From: Streptomyces albireticuli
Lineage (GTDB): Bacteria; Actinomycetota; Actinomycetes; Streptomycetales; Streptomycetaceae
DNA length: 64,000 nucleotides
Direction of reading: 5' to 3'
Assembly: GCF_002192455.1 (NCBI RefSeq)
Contig: NZ_CP021744.1
Span: 6,658,501-6,722,500, forward strand
Each line of letters opens with the position of its first letter. Position 1 is the first letter of the stretch. Both the position numbers and the translations under genes were made by a program. Shown here piece by piece: positions 34,820-42,473 of the stretch. The notes beneath the pieces are model-generated. The model was given only the letters and a program-made list of their open reading frames with translations, was not told where the DNA came from and made no database searches.

Positions 34820-35874
34820 CGGAGGCTCTCCTCGCGCAGGGCGCGCCCCAGGACGTACGACAGATACGCCTCGTCGCGGATCGTCACGTGGAGCCGGTTG
34901 TTGGTCATGTGCATATAGGGGGAGAGCAGGAGGGGCAGGGCGGCGGCCGGGTCGGTGATCCGCTCGTCGGCCGTGCCGTCCCAGGAGCGGAGGACGAGCT
35001 CGCCGCCCACGGCCAGCGCGGTGGCCCGGTCCCGCAGTTCGGCGCAGTGCGCGGCCCAGCCGCCCAGGAAGCGGGGGAGCCGGCCGGCCTCGCCCCGCGC
35101 GAGGGCGTCCAGGACCGCGTCGAAGCGCCGGGCCAGTGCCGGGCCGGTGGTCCCGTAACTGCGGTCGTACTCGTCGGAGCCGATGAAGCCGGTGCCGGAG
35201 AAGGCCTTCTGCCAGAAGACGTGGTACCGGTCCAGGAACCCGGCGAGCTCCTCCCGGTCGGGCAGGAAGCAGCCGGCCATCACCATCATCAGCTGGGCCG
35301 CGGTGCCCAGCCGTACGGTCCGCAGGTGGAGGTTCATGCCGCGCACGGCCTCGATGACGAGCTCGCTGGAGTGCCGGAAGTGCCACTCGGCGAGCGCGAC
35401 CCCGGCGGGGCCGCCGTACTTGCCGTACTCCGGTTCGTAGGGCTGCCGGCTGAAGCTGTTGTTCGGTCTGAGCCTCATCCGCCCGTCGGGCGCGAGGAAG
35501 CCGCCCCGCTCGTCCTCCGGGAACTCCAGCTCGAACAGGGTGTTGTAGAACTCGTTGAGGAAGCCCGAGGAATCGACCTCGTAGAGCGCGGGACGCTCAC
35601 GGAGGAAGGCGGCGACCGCCTCCTCGGCGCGGGCGAGCACGGCCTCCGTGGCCGCCTCGGTCGAGGGCTTGAGCCGCAGCCGGACGTGCGGGCCCTCCAG
35701 CCAGTAGTTGATGAAGAAGTGGCTCTCCAGCAGGCCGTCGGCGAGCAGCCCCTCGACGAGCGGGCCGACGCACCGGGTCATCAGGGGCGCCGGGTTCGCG
35801 GCGTAGTGGATGTGCAGGGCCTGCCAGGCGCCGGGCGCGGCCGCCGGGGCGGTGTCGGGGCGGGAGACGGTCAT
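34816..35874 (-). CDS. Thiopeptide-type bacteriocin biosynthesis protein (SpaB_C domain)
   Basis: 352 residues with the SpaB_C/thiopeptide-type domain (WQALHIHYAANPAPLMTRCV, HFFINYWLEGPHVRLRLKP). This fold is used both by the elimination partner of split LanB dehydratases (TbtC type), which releases glutamate to give dehydroalanine/dehydrobutyrine, and by the pyridine-forming [4+2] cyclase (TbtD type). Only one copy is present here. Its overlap with the LanB gene (ATGA) favours an elimination role. Which of the two it performs cannot be decided from sequence alone. Confidence 0.85.
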   Translation of the reverse strand: MTVSRPDTAPAAAPGAWQALHIHYAANPAPLMTRCVGPLVEGLLADGLLESHFFINYWLEGPHVRLRLKPSTEAATEAVLARAEEAVAAFLRERPALYEVDSSGFLNEFYNTLFELEFPEDERGGFLAPDGRMRLRPNNSFSRQPYEPEYGKYGGPAGVALAEWHFRHSSELVIEAVRGMNLHLRTVRLGTAAQLMMVMAGCFLPDREELAGFLDRYHVFWQKAFSGTGFIGSDEYDRSYGTTGPALARRFDAVLDALARGEAGRLPRFLGGWAAHCAELRDRATALAVGGELVLRSWDGTADERITDPAAALPLLLSPYMHMTNNRLHVTIRDEAYLSYVLGRALREESLR

Positions 35875-38690
35875 TTCTGCGCACCGGTTCCTTTGCGGTC
35901 GTTGCGGAGGGTCTCGACGGCGAGTTCGACGACATGGGTGCCCCGGTCGGAGACGGCGCGCAGGCCGTCCTCGTCGGGCAGCGCCTCACGGAGCACCACC
36001 CGGTCCCCGGGGTCCTTGAGCAGCCCGTCCAGGGCCGTCAGCGAGAGCGGGCTGTCGAAGTCGACGTACTGCGGCTTGGCCCGGGCGGCGCCGGCCCCGG
36101 TTCCGCCGGCCGTCCCGGCCGGGGTGACGGTCGCGAAGACGCGCAGCGGCAGCCGGTGTTCCGCGCGCCACCGCCGCCAGGCGAGGAACCAGGCCGCGTC
36201 GGCCTCCGGCCCGGAGGCCGTGCGCGCGGGCAGCGCGGACGCGGGGGCGGTCCAGCTGCGCCGGCTGAGGACGAGGCCGCCGTAGCGCACCCGGGGGCGG
36301 CTGGTCACCCCGTTCTCGGGCGTCCCCTCCGGGACCCCGCCCCACACGTCGAGCGGCGCCATGGAGGTGGGGGAGAGCAGCAGCAGGGTGCGCGGGATCT
36401 CGGGGAGCGCCAGGGGCACGAGGTAGCCGAGGTAGACGGGGACGACCTCGCGCCCGAGCCGCCGCGAGCGCAGCACCAGCCGGTCCGCGGCGGTGTCGTC
36501 CTCGACGTAGAGGTCGTCGAGGTGGATCCGGTGCTCCTCGGGCACCGAGCTGGTCTCGCCCGGGCAGACGATCTCGTAGTCCGTGAGCCGCCCGTGCAGG
36601 TTGAGGTTGCTGGTGACGAAGCCGCCGGTGATCTCGGCGAACACCGCGCCCTCCGGCTGCGCGGCCGCCGCGGCGTGCCGGACGCGGTCGGACAGGGTGC
36701 CGCCGTCCCCCTCGGCGTCGTCGTAGCAGTGGGTGAAACGGCTGAAGGGGAAGGCGAGCCCGCCGTACGACTGGTTGAGCACGGCCAGCGGGTCGCCGTC
36801 GCGGCGCACCAGCTGGAGGAAGTGGCTCTGCGGCGCGAAGTCCGGCGCGGCCCCGGCGAGCTCGCCGGCGACGGCGTCGACCGTCCCGGGGTGGACGCGG
36901 AGCTCCTCGGCGCCCCGCGCGGTGTCCCACAGCCGGCGCATCCGGGCGGTCCACTCCTCGCGGGCCGCGTCCACGGCCGTGATCTGCGGCAGGCCCAGCC
37001 AGTTCGGCTCGGGGACGTACGCGCCGTCCTCGCCGAACGGCTGCCGGCGGGCGGCGAACGTCAGGTACTGGTCGTAGAAGTCCTCGTGGAAGTCGTGCAC
37101 GAGCTTCAGGAGGTCCTCGCAGCGGCCGCCCCGGCCGTACCGCGCCCGGAAGAAGCCCTTGAACGTGATCCGCTGAGGCAGCGTCAGATCGAAGGCGGGC
37201 AGGACCCGTTCCAGGGAGCGCAGCGACGCGAGCGGGCCGCCGTCGTCGCCCGCCCAGGACCGGGGGTCGCAGACCACGGCGGTCCCGGCCGCCGGGTCGG
37301 CCCCGGCGCGCACGTCCTCGTAGAGCAGCGTCTGCGGCAGCGCGGGCTCCCGCGCGCCGAGGTGCCGCTGGATGTCGGCCAGGGACCGGCGCAGCTCGGC
37401 CAGCAGCTCGCGGCGCAGCCCGGTGCCGGCCGCGGGGTAGCGGTCGACGCAGGCGATCGGCCATTCCAGGGCCTCCGCGAGCTCGTGCGCCCAGGGACGC
37501 CCCACGGCTTCGAGGGAGTCGCGGAAGGCCCGCAGCGGGTCGGCCGCGTGCACGTCCGTGCGCAGGCAGGGGATCTGCACCATGCCCAGCTCCAGCAGGG
37601 CCGTCAGATAGCGCTCGCACTCCTCCGGGTCCGCGTCGTGCTCCTCGCCCAGCCACCGCGCGAGCTCGCCGTAGCGCGGGTCGGGCCTTCGCGTGAAGAG
37701 GGTGAGCAGGCGCTCCAGGGTGCCGCTGCGGCGGAGGAAGAACAGCCGGTCGCCGGCCACGTCGAAGGTGACGGCCGCGCCGTCGTCGCCCGCGGTCAGC
37801 GAGCGGCGCACGTAGCGGATCCGGTCGTCGTCGTGCTCCCAGCCGGAGGCGAGGACGACGGGGAGGCCGGCGCGCCGGACGGGGTCGGCGAGGATCAGCT
37901 CGGTGAGCCGGGCCAGGACCACGACGTTGAGCCGGGGGTGGCTGGACCAGACCTCGGGCAGGCGGATCGTCTCCTCCCCGTTCTCCGGACGGCCGGGCTC
38001 CTCGGGGCCGGCCTCGGCGAACCGGCCGAGGGCCACCGCCGTGAAGGTGCTGAAGGGGCTGGTCTTGCGCGCGGTCCGGTAGAGGTACGCGAGCGCCGAG
38101 CGCTCGACCTTGCGCAGCCGCTTGTCCGGCCGCCGGGCCGGATCGGTCCGTACGTACGCGTCCAGCCGGCCCTCCAGCGTCGGCGACGCCAGGAGCAGCC
38201 CGAGCCGCAGCCGTTCCTCGCCCAGCAGGCGGCGCAGCGCGGCGCGGCTGCGGGCCGTCTCGGCGGCGAGCAGCGGGGCGCCCTCGGCGAGGAGCGCCTC
38301 CAGGGCCCGCCGGTCGCGCACCCAGTCGCCGACCGCCGCGGCGGTCGCCGGGTCGGCGGCGGCGACCAGGGCGACGGCCTCCTCGGGGGCGGCCGGCGGC
38401 TTGCCGTTGAACACCTCCCGGCGCAGGCGCAGCAGCAGGCGCCGGGCGCGCTCGTCGCCGGCGGCCTTGACGAGCGGGTGCAGCCGGTCGCTGAGCCCGG
38501 CGCCCCGCGCCCGCAGCCGGGCCTCGGCGCGGAGCACGCGGTCGGCCCAGTCGCCGGTGTCCGGGCAGCGCAGGGCGTGCACGGACTCCAGCGGCAGCCC
38601 GGCGACGCGGAGCATGAACCGGGGGCCGAGCGTCCAGGTGGGGTCGTCGCCCGGGGGCAGGGGGGACTCAGGGATGGTGTGGTGGGTCAT
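35871..38690 (-). CDS. LanB-type (glutamylating) lantibiotic dehydratase, split form
   Basis: A 939-residue Lant_dehydr_N protein that would use glutamyl-tRNA to glutamylate Ser/Thr side chains in the core. Typical stretches are YLYRTARKTSPFSTFTAVALG, ITFKGFFRARYG and the C-terminal PRVRYGGLVLSRRSW. The C-terminal elimination domain of full-length NisB is missing and is encoded by the next, overlapping gene. This split arrangement is characteristic of thiopeptide and goadsporin clusters. The ATG at 38690 lies 16 bases after the SagB stop. With 18 Ser/Thr in the core there are many possible sites. Confidence 0.92.
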   Translation of the reverse strand: MTHHTIPESPLPPGDDPTWTLGPRFMLRVAGLPLESVHALRCPDTGDWADRVLRAEARLRARGAGLSDRLHPLVKAAGDERARRLLLRLRREVFNGKPPAAPEEAVALVAAADPATAAAVGDWVRDRRALEALLAEGAPLLAAETARSRAALRRLLGEERLRLGLLLASPTLEGRLDAYVRTDPARRPDKRLRKVERSALAYLYRTARKTSPFSTFTAVALGRFAEAGPEEPGRPENGEETIRLPEVWSSHPRLNVVVLARLTELILADPVRRAGLPVVLASGWEHDDDRIRYVRRSLTAGDDGAAVTFDVAGDRLFFLRRSGTLERLLTLFTRRPDPRYGELARWLGEEHDADPEECERYLTALLELGMVQIPCLRTDVHAADPLRAFRDSLEAVGRPWAHELAEALEWPIACVDRYPAAGTGLRRELLAELRRSLADIQRHLGAREPALPQTLLYEDVRAGADPAAGTAVVCDPRSWAGDDGGPLASLRSLERVLPAFDLTLPQRITFKGFFRARYGRGGRCEDLLKLVHDFHEDFYDQYLTFAARRQPFGEDGAYVPEPNWLGLPQITAVDAAREEWTARMRRLWDTARGAEELRVHPGTVDAVAGELAGAAPDFAPQSHFLQLVRRDGDPLAVLNQSYGGLAFPFSRFTHCYDDAEGDGGTLSDRVRHAAAAAQPEGAVFAEITGGFVTSNLNLHGRLTDYEIVCPGETSSVPEEHRIHLDDLYVEDDTAADRLVLRSRRLGREVVPVYLGYLVPLALPEIPRTLLLLSPTSMAPLDVWGGVPEGTPENGVTSRPRVRYGGLVLSRRSWTAPASALPARTASGPEADAAWFLAWRRWRAEHRLPLRVFATVTPAGTAGGTGAGAARAKPQYVDFDSPLSLTALDGLLKDPGDRVVLREALPDEDGLRAVSDRGTHVVELAVETLRNDRKGTGAQK

Positions 38691-38706
38691 GGCTTCCCCG
38701 CGCCGC

Positions 38707-40299
38707 TCAGGCGATCTCGTAGCGGAAGTCGGCGGAGCCGGGCCGCTCATGGCCGACGAGCATGATCAGTAGGGGTGCCTCGCCGCTCCCGGCGAGGCCC
38801 AGCTCCTCGACGAAGGAGACGGTGTCGAAGCCGAGCGCGACGCCGCCGCCCAGCCCCAGGGCGGACGCCGTGGTGTAGAAGGTCTGTGCCACCGCGCCGA
38901 CCGTGGCGTTGACCAGCCGGTAGCCGCGGTCGCCGACCGCGTCCAGCACGGCCGCGGTGCGCACGGCGGGGACGACGACGGCCCCGGCCTGCTCCAGGTT
39001 GTAGTTGGACAGGAAGTAGTTCTCCTGGAGGAAGGTGCCCGGCGGCCCCGGCTTCACCAGCCGCAGCGCGTGGTCGTCGGCCACGTACTCGTACGCCCCG
39101 GGCGCGACGCCCGCCACGTGGTTGACGAAGACGTACAGCTTGGCGAGCGGCGGCCCGCCGGGGTCCGCGGCGTCGCCGCCGACCGACGCCGACGCGGCGG
39201 CGGCCAGGGTGGCGGCCAGCTGCCCGGCGGAGAGCGGCCGCCCGGCGGCGAAGCGCCCGAAGCTGCTGCGCCGGCGCCGCAGCGCCTCCCGCACGTCCAT
39301 GGTCAGCGGCGGGGCCGCCGGCAGGGCCACGCGCCCGCCCTCCCCGGCGGGCAGGGCGGCGGCCGGGGCGAGCGCGCCGGGCGCCGGGCGGTCGGCGGCG
39401 TGCCCGACGGTCGCGGCCTGGACGCGCCGGACCGTCTCGAAAGTGATCACCCGGCGGGAGCGCTCGCTCTCGGTGCGCCGCACCCGGGGCGCGGGACCGC
39501 CCGCGACCCGCGCCGGGGCGACGGCGTCCGTCTCCGGCCCCTCCCAGGAGAGCGGCACGACGGCGAAGATGCCCTCCTCCGCCACGTCGACGCCCAGCAG
39601 CCGGGCCAGCCGCTCCTCGTCGAACCACAGGGCCGGCTCGACCCGCAGCCCGCGGGCGCGCGCCCAGATGCGCCAGGTCTGGAGGACGGCGCCGACGTCC
39701 ATGCTGACCGCGTGCATGCAGAAGCTGTTGTACTTGAAGGCGTTCTGCCAGAACTTGACGCCGAGGACCAGGAACTGGTCCGCGCCCGTGCCGTTCCCCA
39801 GGGCCTCGCGGACCTCCCCGGAGACGTCGCCCGTCAGCAGGCGCTGCATGGCGTGGTGCGTCGTGGAGTAGTGGTGCACGCCCGGGGCGAGGGGGCCGCC
39901 GGGGCCGCTGACCCAGTAGACCGTGACGGGGTAGAGACCGCCGCCCGAGGCGGTGCCCCGGTACCAGTTGGCGTCGGTGTAGACCGGCAGGGACGGCAGG
40001 TCGGTGTTGGCCTGGACGCCCAGGCGGCGGCCGACCCGGCCGTACGAGTCGAGCAGCATCCCGCTCAGCAGGGGCAGGGTGAACGGTTCGTCCCGGGGCC
40101 CGGAGGCGGCGAAGACGCCCTCCTGCACGGTCGCTCCGGGGTCCGGCAGGGCGCCGTCCGGCAGCGGCAGGGACTCGGCGCCCGGGTAGAACTTCCCCTT
40201 GCGCGGACGGTCCGACCAGTCGGGCACGAAGTCGACGGGCTCCATGGGGATTCTGCCGCGGTGCATGATCGCAGCCGCGTATTCATGGGCGAAACCCAC
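38707..40299 (-). CDS. SagB/ThcOx-type dehydrogenase (azoline oxidase)
   Basis: A 530-residue protein with two nitroreductase-like halves (about 1-265 and 310-530), the size of TbtE-type enzymes. FMN-binding features include RRRRSSFGRF in the second half and YRGTASGGGLYPV in the first. It would oxidise thiazolines and oxazolines to thiazoles and oxazoles with FMN. The GTG at 40299 has AAGGAG six bases upstream. A 77-base gap separates it from YcaO protein 2 and contains a tandem GAGCCGAAC pair. Confidence 0.92.
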   Translation of the reverse strand: MGFAHEYAAAIMHRGRIPMEPVDFVPDWSDRPRKGKFYPGAESLPLPDGALPDPGATVQEGVFAASGPRDEPFTLPLLSGMLLDSYGRVGRRLGVQANTDLPSLPVYTDANWYRGTASGGGLYPVTVYWVSGPGGPLAPGVHHYSTTHHAMQRLLTGDVSGEVREALGNGTGADQFLVLGVKFWQNAFKYNSFCMHAVSMDVGAVLQTWRIWARARGLRVEPALWFDEERLARLLGVDVAEEGIFAVVPLSWEGPETDAVAPARVAGGPAPRVRRTESERSRRVITFETVRRVQAATVGHAADRPAPGALAPAAALPAGEGGRVALPAAPPLTMDVREALRRRRSSFGRFAAGRPLSAGQLAATLAAAASASVGGDAADPGGPPLAKLYVFVNHVAGVAPGAYEYVADDHALRLVKPGPPGTFLQENYFLSNYNLEQAGAVVVPAVRTAAVLDAVGDRGYRLVNATVGAVAQTFYTTASALGLGGGVALGFDTVSFVEELGLAGSGEAPLLIMLVGHERPGSADFRYEIA

Positions 40300-40376
40300 A
40301 GGTTCTCCTTAGGTGTTCGGCTCGTTCGGCTCAATCGGCCAGGGGAGTGGGGGGAGTCGGGAGGGGAGCGCGGGGG

Positions 40377-42473
40377 TCAAGGGAAGGGGTGCGGTGCCGG
40401 GTTGAGGTCCTCGGGCCGCAGGTCGCGCTCGCGCAGCCCGGCCGCGCGCAGCGCCGTCCGCGTCCGCGGCATGTGGAGCGCACGCTGCCGCCCCCATCCG
40501 AAGTCGATGGGCAGCAGCCCCGGCACGATCACGGAGACCGTGTGCAGCCCCAGGTCGCGCTGCTCGGGCAGCGTCTGGTCGACGACGACCACGTCGAACC
40601 CCGCGTCCGTCACCGCCGCCACGCACCGCTCGACGTCGTCCCTGAGGTCGCCCGAGGCGGCGAGGACCCGGGTGCCGGGCCCGTACAGCTCCGCCATCGG
40701 GAGCTTCGGCCCCCGCTCCGCCAGGAGGAACGCGGCGTGCCCGGCCATCTCCGGCAGGCCGTAGACCAGCGGGTGGTCGTGCAGGGCCAGGACCTTGTCG
40801 AAGTCGGCGGCCATGGCCCGCAGCCGCTCCCCGTCGCGCTCGGCCCGGCCGCGGATGTTCACCGCGTCGGTGGCGATCTCGCACAGCCCGCCGGCGAGCG
40901 CCGCCTCCGGGTCGAGCCCGGCGCCCGCGCCGAAGCACATCGTGCCGAGGCCGCCGTCGGGGCGGACCGCGACCGCCGTCACCACCGGCACCGGGAAGGT
41001 GATCCGGGTGTCGAAGAACCGCGCCTCGTAGCCGTACATCGCCAGCCGGTCCACCATCTGCCGCGTCCGCGGGTCGGCGCTGGTCCACGGGTCGATCTCG
41101 GGGAGCGCGGCCCGGCCGTACCAGGCCAGCAGGAACGCGTCGCGCTCGACGACCTCCATCAGCCCGAAGTAGACCGCCTCCTCCAGCGAGCCGCCCGAGG
41201 CGCAGCCGTTGGAGCTCTCCTGCACGAAGCGGTTCTCCAGGCCCGGGGTGCTGTAGTACGTGAGGATCTCGGGCACCAGCAGCGGGCGGCGGTCCCGCAG
41301 CGAGTACCCCCACACCCAGGGGATCTCCCGTCCGGGCGTGAAGGGGGTGACCCGGGGGTTGGCGCGGTGGAACTCCGGCGGGTACAGGCCGCACTCGCGG
41401 GGGTCCACGGCCGCCTCGCCCCGGGCCCGCAGGGCCTCCAGGGAGGCCCGGACCCGCGTCGTCCGGCCGCGGGCGCGCATGCCCGCCGCCCGTTCGAGGC
41501 CCTCCAGGACGCCGATCCGGGCGCTGTCCGCGTACGAGTCGGCGTGGCCGCCCCAGAAGGTCTCGCGCAGGTACTCGCCCGAGCGCAGCTCGAAGCAGCC
41601 GATCGTCGCCGAGGTCGTCGCCGACGCCACGTCGTGCACCACACCGGGGCCGAGGGCGCCGCAGACCGGATTGGCGAACGCCTCCGTCGGCAGGTCGTAG
41701 GCTCCGATGCCGCGCACCCGGAACGAGCCGGGCCGGTGCTCGGGCGCGGGCCGCAGCGTGAGCGTCGCGGCCTCCGCGCTGTCGGGGACGCCGCGCCCGC
41801 AGTCCGGGCACTCCGCGTCCGGGACGAGCGGGTGGCGGCTGACGCGCAGGGTCTCCAGGTCGACGAGGTGGACGGCGGGGAAGGGGCCGTCGGCGCCGAC
41901 CGTGCCGGTGCGACAGGTGCCCCCGGTTCCCGCGGCCGCTTCGTCCTTCGCGCGAGCCGGGGCGCGGGAGACGGGCGGGGCCGGGACGGCTCCGGGCCCG
42001 CCGGGGTCCTCCGCGGTCGTGGCCGCCTCGCGCGCCCGTCCGGCCTCCCGCTCCTGACGGTCCGTGACCAGCGCGGCGATCGCGTCGGCCAGGAACGGCA
42101 GGGCGTACGGCGGCACGCCCGCGGCCCTGGTGCCCGAGCCCAGCTCCAGCGCGTCGCGCAGCGCCCGGCCGCGCACCGACTGCCAGCGCCGGGCCAGGCA
42201 CCGGGGGCACGGCCGGGCGGCCTCCGCTTCCTCACCGGCGCGGGGGAACGGTCCGACGAGCGCGTGGTGCCCGTAGAGCTGTACGCGCGTCCGGGGCCCG
42301 TGGCCGGCCGAGGGCCCCTGGGACAGCTCGTCCCGGAAGCCGAGCGCCGTGACCTCGACCGGCCCGGGCGCGGCGGGGGAGTCACGCAGCAGGGCGGCCA
42401 GGTCCCGGCACGCGCGCTCCCACTCGGGGGCCGTGCCCGGCGCGGAGGGGGGTGCCGCGGTCTCAGTGGGCAC
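40377..42473 (-). CDS. YcaO cyclodehydratase-family protein 2 (TOMM biosynthesis)
   Basis: A 698-residue paralogue of the YcaO protein at 29842. The zinc-type pairs are CPRC (near residue 91) and CPDC (near 221); the ATP motif SSNGCASGGSLEEAV lies near 421 with VVERDAF after it, and the C-terminus is PHPFP (PxPxP). The GTG at 42473 overlaps the E1-like gene by 11 bases, so the two are likely made together as partners, as in TbtF/TbtG pairs. An insert of about 45 residues rich in Ala/Glu/Pro around residue 160 is absent from protein 1. Having two intact azoline-type YcaO proteins may allow separate handling of Cys and Ser/Thr. Confidence 0.9.
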   Translation of the reverse strand: MPTETAAPPSAPGTAPEWERACRDLAALLRDSPAAPGPVEVTALGFRDELSQGPSAGHGPRTRVQLYGHHALVGPFPRAGEEAEAARPCPRCLARRWQSVRGRALRDALELGSGTRAAGVPPYALPFLADAIAALVTDRQEREAGRAREAATTAEDPGGPGAVPAPPVSRAPARAKDEAAAGTGGTCRTGTVGADGPFPAVHLVDLETLRVSRHPLVPDAECPDCGRGVPDSAEAATLTLRPAPEHRPGSFRVRGIGAYDLPTEAFANPVCGALGPGVVHDVASATTSATIGCFELRSGEYLRETFWGGHADSYADSARIGVLEGLERAAGMRARGRTTRVRASLEALRARGEAAVDPRECGLYPPEFHRANPRVTPFTPGREIPWVWGYSLRDRRPLLVPEILTYYSTPGLENRFVQESSNGCASGGSLEEAVYFGLMEVVERDAFLLAWYGRAALPEIDPWTSADPRTRQMVDRLAMYGYEARFFDTRITFPVPVVTAVAVRPDGGLGTMCFGAGAGLDPEAALAGGLCEIATDAVNIRGRAERDGERLRAMAADFDKVLALHDHPLVYGLPEMAGHAAFLLAERGPKLPMAELYGPGTRVLAASGDLRDDVERCVAAVTDAGFDVVVVDQTLPEQRDLGLHTVSVIVPGLLPIDFGWGRQRALHMPRTRTALRAAGLRERDLRPEDLNPAPHPFP

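Noticed and set aside
35934..38765. Long plus-strand open frame antisense to the LanB dehydratase
   Set aside because: Composition is an Ala/Gly/Val/Glu shadow of the dehydratase codons; no domains.
40300..40376. Second precursor peptide hidden in the YcaO2-SagB gap
   Set aside because: The 77-base gap has no start with a Ser/Cys-rich frame on either strand.
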